This document shows positions 6,419-13,462 of a stretch of 14,526 bases of DNA, piece after piece. The notes under the pieces were generated by a model. It was not told the DNA's origin and ran no database searches. It saw only the letters and a program-made list of their open reading frames with translations. Source of the DNA: Bacillota bacterium (GTDB lineage Bacteria; Bacillota; Clostridia; Lachnospirales; Lachnospiraceae). The translations under genes and the position numbers were made by a program. Every line of letters starts with the position of its first letter. Within the stretch, counting starts at the first letter, position 1. Where the stretch lies: contig JAEZLY010000169.1 in the NCBI GenBank assembly GCA_023414985.1, forward strand, positions 1 to 14,526, in the 5' to 3' direction.

Positions 6419-7993
6419 ATGAAAAAGGGGAAATGGATTAAGAGAATCAACGGACTGGTATTTGGCGGTCTGCTTATACTGATCCTGACGGTGTCATTAC
6501 AGCCGAAGGAGGCACAAGCTGCAACGAAAAGTATTAAAGCCGGAAACTTTGATACTGTGTCGGTATATGATATGAATTCATCAGGCTTTCAGAAGCTGGC
6601 ACTGGTATCCTCGAATAAGGAAGTCAAAGTAAGGAAGAAAACCTATACAGACAACGGTGTGAAGCATACTGCTGTGCTGGCTTGGGCGCCGTATAGCTTG
6701 GGAGAAGACGAGACGGCAACAGTAACCATAAAATATTATGATACGAGGAAGAGGAAAAATGTATCCGTAAAAAAGCAGGTCAGCTTCCTGGCTGACTATA
6801 ACGGAGGCTATGAAGCAGAGCAGGCAATCGAAATAAACAGCAGCAGAACCTTCCGGATGAAGGGCACTGTTAAGTTGGAATCCATCTACAGCTCATTGGA
6901 TCGATATGAAAGCTCTATGTTTGCTCCCTTTAGCGGTGGAGGAGACGGAAGTGAGAGCTGTACCGTCGTCACCAGCAAGAAGGATAAGACCTTCCGTATC
7001 CTTGCGGACGAACCCGGCATGATGGGCTGTTATGTTGCAGGATACTATATCAACGGAGAGATCTCTGTCTATCGTTTTACTATTATCGTCCCGAGTAAGG
7101 AAGGAAATGTATTCACACAAGAATTAAAGCTTGTGAAGGATCGGTCCACGGTATTATACTTCACTCCGGCGGAGAGCGGCAGGCTGAGCGTACAAATCAG
7201 CGATCAGGAGATTGCCACAGCCAAGATCATGGAAAATCAGGACACGAAGGAAGCAGCCCTGATCCTGACCGGTCTGAAGGCAGGTGAGACCTCGGTGAAC
7301 TTAAGTTACGATGAGAATGGGAAAACGATCACCAATCATTACGTCCTTCAGGTAATAGAAGAGTCACCCGTGAAGGACGAAATTCTTCTTACACCAACAG
7401 AGGAGGAGCAGAGCTATTCCTGTATCTATCCGCTGACGGACGGTAGTGGTAATTTACTTAAGGCGATTACCGGCAGAGATTATATGGAGATCGTTCTCGA
7501 CAGCAAAGAGGTGTCGGTGGAGTATTATACCTGGGATAAGGTTAACCTAAGAGTTTCAAAACCTGGAACTTATCATATCTCCGTCAGGTTAAAGGATCTG
7601 GAGGGTAAAACCGTAGAGGAATATACGCTGACGGTAACAGCAGGAGAGTTGAAGTACAGCAATACGGAGGAGATCATCTTTACTAACGAAGCAGATGCAA
7701 AAGCTTATTTCTGTGGGAAGGAATACGGAAGCTGGATCAGCGGGGAATATACGATCGGGTTTCAAAAGAATGATGTCATCACTGCAATTTGGGCAAGCAA
7801 CCCCTGGTTTTTAAAAAGCGGTGACTATGCTCCGGGGGATGCGACCTATTCCTTCGACCTCAAGCAGCAAAAGATTATCGTAAAGGATTATGACCGGACG
7901 ATAGAGATTCCCTATGAAGTCATTGCAAAAAATCATGTCAGATTAACGATCAACGGAAAGACACTGGACTTTATTAACAATTCTGAAAAATAG
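6419..7993 (+). CDS. Secreted protein of unknown function, beta-rich with Ig-like character
   Basis: The protein has 524 residues. A Sec signal peptide is clear: basic start MKKGKWIKR, hydrophobic core GLVFGGLLILILTVSL, and likely cleavage after AQA (about residue 34-35). The mature part is rich in short Thr/Val/Lys strands and Asp/Gly turns, suggesting three or more Ig-like or beta-sandwich domains. It starts with KSIKAG, also found in the Ig-like tail of the xylanase. I see no catalytic motif, wall anchor or carbohydrate-binding signature. The C-terminal about 105 residues (from EEIIFTNEADAKAYF) may be a separate small domain. Two ATGs are adjacent (6416 and 6419). The second is 6 bases from the GGAGG site and preferred; the first is only 3 away. 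It is a single-gene unit with its own promoter and terminator. I do not recognise the family. Confidence 0.75.
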   Translation: MKKGKWIKRINGLVFGGLLILILTVSLQPKEAQAATKSIKAGNFDTVSVYDMNSSGFQKLALVSSNKEVKVRKKTYTDNGVKHTAVLAWAPYSLGEDETATVTIKYYDTRKRKNVSVKKQVSFLADYNGGYEAEQAIEINSSRTFRMKGTVKLESIYSSLDRYESSMFAPFSGGGDGSESCTVVTSKKDKTFRILADEPGMMGCYVAGYYINGEISVYRFTIIVPSKEGNVFTQELKLVKDRSTVLYFTPAESGRLSVQISDQEIATAKIMENQDTKEAALILTGLKAGETSVNLSYDENGKTITNHYVLQVIEESPVKDEILLTPTEEEQSYSCIYPLTDGSGNLLKAITGRDYMEIVLDSKEVSVEYYTWDKVNLRVSKPGTYHISVRLKDLEGKTVEEYTLTVTAGELKYSNTEEIIFTNEADAKAYFCGKEYGSWISGEYTIGFQKNDVITAIWASNPWFLKSGDYAPGDATYSFDLKQQKIIVKDYDRTIEIPYEVIAKNHVRLTINGKTLDFINNSEK

Positions 7994-7997
7994 CAGG

Positions 7998-8045
7998 AAG
8001 AGGGCATTGTGAAAGCGGTTCAACAGCTTCGCAATGCCCTCTTTT
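7998..8045 (+). terminator. Rho-independent terminator of the secreted protein gene
   Basis: A 16-bp stem with one G-U pair (7998-8013 with 8028-8043) closes a 14-base loop. The 3' arm runs into TTTT (8042-8045). It lies 5 bases after the stop codon. Confidence 0.85.
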
Positions 8046-8066
8046 CTGTAGAAAGGAAACTTCATC

Positions 8067-8095
8067 TTGACAGTAAAGGAAGGATGAACTACAAT
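8067..8095 (+). promoter_or_regulatory. Near-consensus promoter of the first TetR-oxidoreductase operon
   Basis: A perfect TTGACA (8067-8072) and TACAAT (8090-8095) are separated by 17 bases. Such a strong promoter in front of a repressor gene suggests repression by default. Transcription should start near 8102. Confidence 0.8.
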
Positions 8096-8112
8096 ACAGA
8101 CAGGCTGTCGGT
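8096..8112. promoter_or_regulatory. Candidate autoregulatory operator for the first TetR protein
   Basis: The core GACAG-G-CTGTC (8099-8109) is a perfect inverted repeat. Its symmetry extends to 8096-8112 (AC at one end, GT at the other) with one mismatched pair. It abuts the -10 box and covers the expected transcription start, the classic position for TetR autorepression. Binding is inferred. Confidence 0.5.
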
Positions 8113-8134
8113 TTGTTATTATTAGGAGGTATGT

Positions 8135-8770
8135 ATGGAGAATAAAAATAGAGACGCAGAGATCAGAAAACAGGAAATCATGCAAACAGCGCTTAAGCTG
8201 TTTATCAGTCAGGGGTATGAGAAAACCTCTACCAATGATATTATTCGGGAATTAGGTCTTTCCAGAGGAGGGCTTTATCATCATTTCAAATCTAAGGAGG
8301 AAATACTGGACTCAGCAATTGCAGCGCTTCTGCTATCCGAGTTAAAGAAAGCGGAAGGAGTTATTCAGGACGATGCGATTCCTGCAGTGGAGAAGGTGAA
8401 ATTCATTATAGAGTTTGAACCACCTGCCCAGGAGATGATGGAGGATATAAAGACAATCATTCATACCAAGGATAATCCAACCCTGATTACCCACTTGCTA
8501 AAACAAAAGCTGCGGATCGTAACACCTCTGTTCGAACGCATTCTTGAGCAGGGCATTCGGGAAGGCGTATTCGTATGCCGTTATCCACAGGAGGTATCGA
8601 AGATTACAGTAATCTTAAGTACACTGCTATTCTCGGATACGATCCTTGATATGAATTATGAGGAATTCTTAAGGATGATTCACGCGTTCCAGACTGCTGC
8701 CGAGGCAATGGTCGGAGCCAAGCCCGGGACTTTTGACTTCATGAAGAAGTCAATTAAAGAAGGAAGATAG
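8135..8770 (+). CDS. TetR-family repressor paired with FAD oxidoreductase
   Basis: This 211-aa dimeric DNA-binding repressor would sense a small, probably hydrophobic ligand. The N-terminal TetR domain is intact: QTALKLFISQGYEKTS (17-32), then the helix-turn-helix with recognition-helix region LSRGGLYHHFKSKEEIL (42-58). The C-terminal ligand domain (about 70-205) is helical with no recognisable ligand signature. An AGGAGG site (8124-8129) precedes ATG 8135 by 5 bases. The gene leads an operon, with the oxidoreductase starting 23 bases after its stop, so it probably controls that enzyme and itself through the inverted repeat at 8096-8112. Its C-terminal domain does not resemble that of the second TetR at 13463 by eye. 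Confidence 0.92.
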   Translation: MENKNRDAEIRKQEIMQTALKLFISQGYEKTSTNDIIRELGLSRGGLYHHFKSKEEILDSAIAALLLSELKKAEGVIQDDAIPAVEKVKFIIEFEPPAQEMMEDIKTIIHTKDNPTLITHLLKQKLRIVTPLFERILEQGIREGVFVCRYPQEVSKITVILSTLLFSDTILDMNYEEFLRMIHAFQTAAEAMVGAKPGTFDFMKKSIKEGR

Positions 8771-8793
8771 GTGTAGCGGAGGAGGAAATCAGA

Positions 8794-10344
8794 ATGAAGA
8801 AGGTTGTAATCATTGGTGCCGGAATATCCGGATTGGCAGCAGGCTGCTATCTGCAGAGGAACGGCTATGAAACACAGATTTTTGAGAAACATACGATTCC
8901 GGGAGGACTGTGTACCAGCTGGAACAGAAAGGGGTACTGTTTTGACGGCTGCGTCCACTGGCTGCTCGGTTCGGCGGAGGGAAATGATTTTTACCGGTTA
9001 TGGTCGGAACTGATTGACATGAAGCAGCTTCAATTCGTCAATCATGAGGAGAGAGTCTCCATCGAGATGACGGATCATACAGACAAATACGGCAGTAAGG
9101 TATTCCATCTGTATACGGACATGGATAAGCTGGAGGCGTATCTGCTGGATCTCTCCCCTGAGGATGCCGGGCCGATCCGGGAATTCACCGATTCCGTCAG
9201 GACGCTGATGCGATATTCGCTGCCGCCGATGATCGAGAAGGCACCTGAGGTACGAAGCCTGGCAGATAACTTAAAAATGGTGAAACTGCTGCCCTTGCTT
9301 CTCTACCTTAAGAAATGGATTAAAATAACGAATAAGGCATTTGCGTCCAGATTTCAAAGTCCCTTCCTCAAGGAGGCCTTTGAACTGATTTATGACGGAA
9401 GGGATTTCTCCCTATTAATGATGACCATGCAGCTGGTGTTCTTCGGTAAGGGCTGTGCAGGCTATCCGATCGGTGGGTCTCTGACCTTCGCAAAGCGGCT
9501 GGAGGACAGCTATCAGAAGCTTGGCGGAATCGTACATTATCACACAGGGGTCAGTAAGATTCTCACGGAAGATAAGAAGGCCACCGGGATCAGAACAGAG
9601 GATGGCAGAGCAATCGCTGCGGATATCGTGATTTCCGCTGCGGATTGGAACTTTACGATATATGATGCTTTAGAAGGGAACTATACGGATTCTAAGATTA
9701 CCTCGTTAAAGGAGCAGAAGGTCTACGAAGTGTTCGAATCTGCATTCCTGGTGTCTCTGGGTGTTACGGCAACCTTTGAAGAACAGCCCCATCTGCTTCG
9801 TTTCCCTTTGGAGAAGGAGCTGCAGCTGGAGGATGGAAGTACCTATTCCAGAATGGAAGCACACATCTACAATTATGATAAGACTATGGCGCCGGAGGGG
9901 AAGACTGCGATATCGGTAACCCTGACGACAAAGAATGCTGATTATTGGATACAGCTTCGCGAGAAGGATCCTCAAGACTATCGGACACAAAAGGAGGCGA
10001 TTGCTTCAGAGGTAATCGATATCCTGGAAAAAAGAATCGGCAATATCAAGAATAATGTAGAGGTGTATGATGTGGCGACTCCGGCAACGTTCTTACGATA
10101 TACCGGCAACTGGAAGGGGAGCATGCAGGGCTGGATGCCCACGGAGGATCTCTTCGCACCGTCTCCGATTAAGAATACCTTACCGGGACTGGATAACTTC
10201 TATATGACGGGGCATTGGATGGTGCCCGGAGGTGGGTTGCCCATTGCATTACAGACGGGTAGAAACATCGCTCAGATTCTATGTAAAAGAGATAAAAAGA
10301 GATTTACAGCAAATTGCAGAAGTCTTATGCCAAAGGAAAGATAA
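8794..10344 (+). CDS. FAD-dependent phytoene-desaturase-like oxidoreductase (COG1233 type)
   Basis: This 516-aa flavoprotein has the CrtI/CrtN/retinol-saturase architecture. A Rossmann GxGxxG (G8-A-G-I-S-G13) and a ribose-binding Glu31 lie at the N-terminus. HTIPGG and TSWNRKGYCFDGCVHWL follow, and a C-terminal FAD motif is present (GHWMVPGGG at 473-481, then LPIALQTGRNIA). Relatives desaturate, saturate or isomerise long conjugated or lipid-like substrates. No phytoene or squalene synthase is nearby, so carotenoid synthesis is not supported and the substrate is unknown. A hydrophobic, basic stretch (LLPLLLYLKKWIKI) could contact membrane. GGAGGAGG lies just upstream of the ATG, 23 bases after the TetR stop. 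No T-tract terminator follows. A homologue begins at 14040: 41 of the first 73 residues match, counted by eye. Confidence 0.88.
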   Translation: MKKVVIIGAGISGLAAGCYLQRNGYETQIFEKHTIPGGLCTSWNRKGYCFDGCVHWLLGSAEGNDFYRLWSELIDMKQLQFVNHEERVSIEMTDHTDKYGSKVFHLYTDMDKLEAYLLDLSPEDAGPIREFTDSVRTLMRYSLPPMIEKAPEVRSLADNLKMVKLLPLLLYLKKWIKITNKAFASRFQSPFLKEAFELIYDGRDFSLLMMTMQLVFFGKGCAGYPIGGSLTFAKRLEDSYQKLGGIVHYHTGVSKILTEDKKATGIRTEDGRAIAADIVISAADWNFTIYDALEGNYTDSKITSLKEQKVYEVFESAFLVSLGVTATFEEQPHLLRFPLEKELQLEDGSTYSRMEAHIYNYDKTMAPEGKTAISVTLTTKNADYWIQLREKDPQDYRTQKEAIASEVIDILEKRIGNIKNNVEVYDVATPATFLRYTGNWKGSMQGWMPTEDLFAPSPIKNTLPGLDNFYMTGHWMVPGGGLPIALQTGRNIAQILCKRDKKRFTANCRSLMPKER

Positions 10345-10378
10345 TGAAGTTTCTTACTATTCTCAAACAGGAGTAGTA

Positions 10379-10407
10379 GCAGGAAAGACTTTCCTATTTC
10401 CTGCAGG
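10379..10407 (+). repeat. Overlapping, mutually exclusive inverted repeats between operon 1 and the CapA gene
   Basis: AGGAAAG-A-CTTTCCT (10381-10395) is a perfect 7-bp-arm palindrome. GCAGGAAA (10379-10386) also pairs with TTTCCTGC (10397-10404), and CCTGCAGG (10400-10407) is self-complementary. The structures share the same 5' arm, so only one can form at a time. No T tract follows, so this is not an ordinary terminator. It may be a DNA operator, an RNA processing site or an RNA 3'-end-stabilising hairpin. Confidence 0.4.
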
Positions 10408-10468
10408 TATGCTATAGTAATCGAGTAAGTGGCCGAATAGTTACAGGATAAAGGGAGAGAGAATTGAC

Positions 10469-11890
10469 ATGAAATTTAGACAACGGATCAGCGTACTTTT
10501 GTTAGCTAGTATGATATTCACCTACGGGATAAATGCTGAAACATTTGATCATAATGCAGCACGGGCAGCACAATTAACAGGGACACCGACACCGGAAGCA
10601 ACACCTGCTCCCGAAGGGACTCCGACTCCTGAGGCTACACCCGCTCCCGAAGAGACTCCGACACCGGAAGTCACACCGGTTCCGGCTGTACCGGAGGAGT
10701 ATTCGGGAAAGCTTCTTCTGAAAAATACGAAGCTTAGTTTAGCACAAGGGGATAGCTACCGGCTGGAGGTAACCCTGACCAAAGAGAATTTGTCCGGTGA
10801 GAAGCCTAAGTTCAAAAGCAGTAACAAGAAGATACTTACGGTATCAGATGCCGGTCTGATCAAGGCAGTCCATTACGGAGAAGCAAAGGTAACCGTAACG
10901 CTCGGAGAGGCGAAGGCAGTCTGTTACATAACGGTAACGAAGGATATTACCATTACAATCAGCGCGGCCGGTGATTGTACCTTTTCCAGTGATATCAAGC
11001 AATATGCCGATCGGAATTTCTTTTCCGTATATAATAAAGTAAAGGACGATGGTTATTTCTTTCAGAACGTGAAATCCTACTTTGCGCAGGATGACATGAC
11101 TATCGTGAATTTTGAGGGAATCTTAAGCAATCGCGGCAGCAGAGTGGAGAAGCAATGGGCGTTCCGTGGAAAGCCATCCTATATCAACATTCTGAAGGAG
11201 GGTTCGATTGAGGCAGTTGCCTTTGCCAATAACCATGCCAGGGATTATGGGGAGATCAGCTATACGGATACGATTAACAGCTTTGAGAAAGCGGATATTG
11301 CATACTCTTCCTATGCTAAGGTTGGAATATATGAGACCAAGGGTATCAGAATCGGGATGATATCCATCCAGGAGACAGGAAGAAGTGATGCTGCAGCTAT
11401 CCTTCGAAAAGCAATTAAGAATATGAAAAAGGAAAAACCGGATTTGCTGATCGTCAGCTTCCACTGGGGAATTGAACGTACCAGCAGCATAACAAAATCC
11501 CAGAAGGATTTAAGTCGGATTGCGATTGACGAGGGCGGGGCCGACTTAGTACTCGGGCATCATCCCCATGTCCTCCAGCCTGTAGAGAAATACAAGGGTG
11601 CTTATATTGTCTATTCTCTGGGTAATTTCTGCTTCGGTGGCAATACGAACCCGCCGGATAAGGATACAATGATCTATCAGCAGACGTTTACATTCCATAA
11701 TGATAAGCCGGTTCAGGACGATCAGGTGCGGATTATCCCATGCTCCGTATCATCGGTGAGCAATAAGAATAATTATCAGCCCACACCGGCCACCGGAAGT
11801 GAGAAGAAGCGCATTCTTAAGAAGATCAACAGCTACTGTAAGCAATTTAAGCTAACTTTTGATAAGAACGGCAGAATTGTTACAGAATAG
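10469..11890 (+). CDS. Secreted CapA-family protein with Thr/Pro/Glu linker and Ig-like domain
   Basis: The 473-aa protein has four parts. An N-terminal signal peptide (about 1-23 or to 33, ISVLLLASMIFTYG core) is followed by a Thr/Pro/Glu/Ala repeat linker (38-73), a Big2-type Ig domain (about 80-157, with SSNKKILTVSDAGLI) and a CapA domain (about 160-460). CapA proteins share a metallophosphatase-like fold and take part in poly-gamma-glutamate capsule production or wall-related steps. Visible motifs are AAGDCTFS (166-173), NFEG (214-217), FANNHARDYG (252-261), SFHWGIE (330-336), GHHPHVLQ (363-370) and YSLGNFCFGG (382-391), so the metal-site residues look intact. No capB/capC lies nearby, which makes this a stand-alone CapA-like exported enzyme with unknown substrate. 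The start is ATG 10469 with an AGGGAGAGAG site upstream. Confidence 0.87.
   Translation: MKFRQRISVLLLASMIFTYGINAETFDHNAARAAQLTGTPTPEATPAPEGTPTPEATPAPEETPTPEVTPVPAVPEEYSGKLLLKNTKLSLAQGDSYRLEVTLTKENLSGEKPKFKSSNKKILTVSDAGLIKAVHYGEAKVTVTLGEAKAVCYITVTKDITITISAAGDCTFSSDIKQYADRNFFSVYNKVKDDGYFFQNVKSYFAQDDMTIVNFEGILSNRGSRVEKQWAFRGKPSYINILKEGSIEAVAFANNHARDYGEISYTDTINSFEKADIAYSSYAKVGIYETKGIRIGMISIQETGRSDAAAILRKAIKNMKKEKPDLLIVSFHWGIERTSSITKSQKDLSRIAIDEGGADLVLGHHPHVLQPVEKYKGAYIVYSLGNFCFGGNTNPPDKDTMIYQQTFTFHNDKPVQDDQVRIIPCSVSSVSNKNNYQPTPATGSEKKRILKKINSYCKQFKLTFDKNGRIVTE
10580..10687 (+). repeat. Three 36-base in-frame repeats encoding a Thr/Pro/Glu linker
   Basis: Three 12-residue units, GTPTPEATPAPE, GTPTPEATPAPE and ETPTPEVTPVPA, run in series. 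The first two are identical as peptide but differ at synonymous positions in DNA. Such linkers are extended and are commonly found in exported Firmicute proteins; here it would hold the Ig-like and CapA domains away from the surface. Confidence 0.85.
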
Positions 11891-11989
11891 CCATTTCATA
11901 CATAGGAGCAAAAAGTCAGGTCAAATCTGGGTGAAGTGGTAGCTATCATAGGGTTTATAAAGATAAAAAGACAAAATAAAAATAATAGT

Positions 11990-11995
11990 TATAAT
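11990..11995 (+). promoter_or_regulatory. Possible -10 box before the GNAT gene
   Basis: A perfect TATAAT sits in a very A-rich stretch 45 bases before ATG 12040. The region 17 bases upstream has no convincing -35, so this is only a candidate. The 149 bases between the CapA and GNAT genes hold nothing else I can support. Confidence 0.3.
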
Positions 11996-12039
11996 AGATA
12001 GCCAGGGTCAGCTTGGGTTTAGGGAGGAATAGAACTGAT

Positions 12040-12507
12040 ATGGAAATCAATATTATTAGGGCCAAAGAGAAGTATCGGGAGGATTGTATTCAAGCACTGA
12101 GCAACTCAGAGCTTAGCAGAGTTTATTTTTCTAATGAAGAACATAGAAGAAATGCGATTGAGGAGGCACTCACGAAGGGAGAATTATATGTTGCTGTCAA
12201 TGGGGTGGAGGAGGGACTCGGCTTCCTCTGGTACATACCGAACGGGGCATTTCACAGCTTCCCTTACCTGCATGTTATTGCAGTGAAAGAGCAGTATCGT
12301 AGCTGCGGGATCGGCAGAAAGCTGTTAGACTTCTTTGAAGCTATGGTGGCACAGACCTCGAACAAAGCATTTCTGGTGGTGGCGGACTTTAATCCGAGAG
12401 CAAAGCAGCTCTATGAGCGCATTGGCTATCAGGAAATCGGTATCATACCGGACTTGTATCGACCGGGTGTCAATGAATGCCTGATGATGAAGGTGATCAA
12501 AAAGTAA
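12040..12507 (+). CDS. GNAT-family N-acetyltransferase
   Basis: This 155-aa cytosolic enzyme would move an acetyl group from acetyl-CoA to an amine. The acetyl-CoA binding motif A is clear: LHVIAVKEQYRSCGIGRKLLDFF (residues 77-99), with the Q/R-x-x-G-x-G/A loop at 85-92. Motif B includes ADFNPRAKQLYERIGYQE (115-132), typical of small-molecule or protein GNATs. The substrate cannot be told. I prefer ATG 12040; the GGAGG at 12023-12027 is 12 bases away, rather far. A TTG in frame at 12013 lies before that site and is less likely. It is followed 49 bases later by an unrelated membrane protein gene. Confidence 0.87.
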   Translation: MEINIIRAKEKYREDCIQALSNSELSRVYFSNEEHRRNAIEEALTKGELYVAVNGVEEGLGFLWYIPNGAFHSFPYLHVIAVKEQYRSCGIGRKLLDFFEAMVAQTSNKAFLVVADFNPRAKQLYERIGYQEIGIIPDLYRPGVNECLMMKVIKK

Positions 12508-12518
12508 GGGAAGGATAC

Positions 12519-12533
12519 TCAAGTAATACTTGA
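12519..12533. repeat. 15-bp perfect inverted repeat between the GNAT and membrane protein genes
   Basis: TCAAGTA-A-TACTTGA has perfect 7-bp arms around a single base, 23 bases before ATG 12557. With a one-base centre it cannot form a stable RNA hairpin with all pairs, so a DNA operator is the better reading. No protein is assigned. Confidence 0.4.
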
Positions 12534-12556
12534 TACTGCAATGGGAGGAGAAGGGG

Positions 12557-13330
12557 ATGAAGAGTATAAAGAAGAGGATTCTTATATCAGTCGGGATCAT
12601 GGCGGCTCTGGCTGTCGTCGCTGTCAGCTTCTTTTTTGTGAAGGATTATCTCAACTGCAGAAGATATACGGAGAACATGCTGAACCGCTCGGTCTACGGT
12701 ACCTTTGACAATATGATTGAGATGAATGCTATGCTTGAGAAGATTGTCAATCAGGGCTATGTTCTGGAGACAGAGCTTTTGGTCTTAAATGAGATGTATA
12801 CGGCATATATCAGTAATTTTTATGACTATGAATACATTACGGAGCAACTCACAGGCTTCGCCTTTAATACCGCGAGTGAGAATCAGGAGTACACCTTTGA
12901 GAATATGGACTTCTATAACCGATGCCGCGATTTGTTTGATGAAAAGGAATATAAAATCTCGGATATTAAATACGAACTGAATGATAAGCAGCTGGAAATC
13001 TTCCGATCTTCGCTCCAATATACACAGACAGCAGTAGCTATCATCAGGCAGAATATTGAGTATTACAATGCTTATGAGGTGAAATACAGCGAGGAGGATA
13101 GTAAGGAAGGGATTATGATCCATAGTGAATATCAATATAAGCAGGAATATCTAAAGCCTTGGGGAGAGAATACGACTGGTGCTGCGGCGACTGTCTGGAT
13201 TGATGGGTCCATACAACCGGTGGAGGTTCCTCCTTATGATTATCCTAAGAAACCGAAGCTTACCGTCAGGGATGATGTCTGGTATCGGACCATGCAGGAG
13301 CTCAAACAGCTTAATATCAAGGAAAAGTAA
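12557..13330 (+). CDS. Single-pass membrane protein with extracytoplasmic domain, function unknown
   Basis: The 257-aa protein has a basic start (MKSIKKR), one hydrophobic helix (about 8-28, ILISVGIMAALAVVAVSFFFV) and a long soluble part rich in Tyr, Glu and Asn, probably outside the cell. The helix has no clear cleavage site, so it is more likely an anchor than a signal peptide. Residues 35-190 look mainly helical and may include coiled-coil-like stretches, while the end (WIDGSIQPVEVPPYDYPKKPK) is proline-rich. I do not recognise the family. The GGAGGAG site (12544-12550) lies 6 bases before ATG 12557; a TTG at 12530 in the same frame precedes that site and is rejected. It is followed by a terminator. 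Confidence 0.7.
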   Translation: MKSIKKRILISVGIMAALAVVAVSFFFVKDYLNCRRYTENMLNRSVYGTFDNMIEMNAMLEKIVNQGYVLETELLVLNEMYTAYISNFYDYEYITEQLTGFAFNTASENQEYTFENMDFYNRCRDLFDEKEYKISDIKYELNDKQLEIFRSSLQYTQTAVAIIRQNIEYYNAYEVKYSEEDSKEGIMIHSEYQYKQEYLKPWGENTTGAAATVWIDGSIQPVEVPPYDYPKKPKLTVRDDVWYRTMQELKQLNIKEK

Positions 13331-13345
13331 TGAAATAGGAAGATC

Positions 13346-13378
13346 AAAAGGTCCGGATTGGAAATCCGGGCCTTTTTT
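13346..13378 (+). terminator. Rho-independent terminator of the membrane protein gene
   Basis: A 10-bp GC-rich stem (13350-13359 with 13363-13372, one G-U pair) closes a GGA loop. It is extended by AAAA pairing with the first T's of a TTTTTT tract (13373-13378). It lies 15 bases after the stop and insulates the second TetR cassette. Confidence 0.9.
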
Positions 13379-13398
13379 GATAAAAAGTAAAGTTATGA

Positions 13399-13427
13399 TT
13401 GACAAATATGGTATAGGAGCATATTAT
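13399..13427 (+). promoter_or_regulatory. Near-consensus promoter of the second TetR-oxidoreductase operon
   Basis: A perfect TTGACA (13399-13404) and TATTAT (13422-13427) are separated by 17 bases. Transcription would start near 13434, leaving a leader of only about 29 bases. Confidence 0.8.
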
Positions 13428-13458
13428 ATTGAATATAAATTCAATGAATTGGAGTTCA
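13428..13458. promoter_or_regulatory. Tandem candidate operators for the second TetR protein
   Basis: ATTGAAT-ATAA-ATTCAAT (13428-13445) is a perfect 7-bp-arm palindrome directly after the -10 box. A second, weaker site (13445-13458) keeps TGAA-N6-TTCA, with its centre 15 bases downstream. Seen another way, TTCAAYGAAT occurs twice (13440-13449 and 13455-13464), also 15 bases apart. The GGAG ribosome site (13451-13454) of the TetR gene lies inside the second site. Confidence 0.55.
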
Positions 13459-13462
13459 ACGA

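Noticed and set aside
8794..10344. Carotenoid biosynthesis gene (crtI/crtN)
   Set aside because: The fold matches, but no phytoene or dehydrosqualene synthase is present and COG1233 enzymes have varied substrates, so the specific name is not supported.
10390..10418. Possible promoter TTTCCT-N17-TATAGT before the CapA gene
   Set aside because: The -35 is poor (it is the arm of an inverted repeat) and the -10 only moderate; transcription could also come from the upstream operon, as no clear terminator separates them.
11942..12002. GCTATC ... GATAGC pairing across the A-rich leader before the GNAT gene
   Set aside because: Six base pairs across a 49-base gap in AT-rich DNA are expected by chance.
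12785..13135. Minus-strand open frame opposite the membrane protein gene
   Set aside because: The hydrophobic, isoleucine-rich translation is what the complement of the Tyr/Asn/Glu-rich gene gives. There is no ribosome site, and the plus-strand gene has clear signals.
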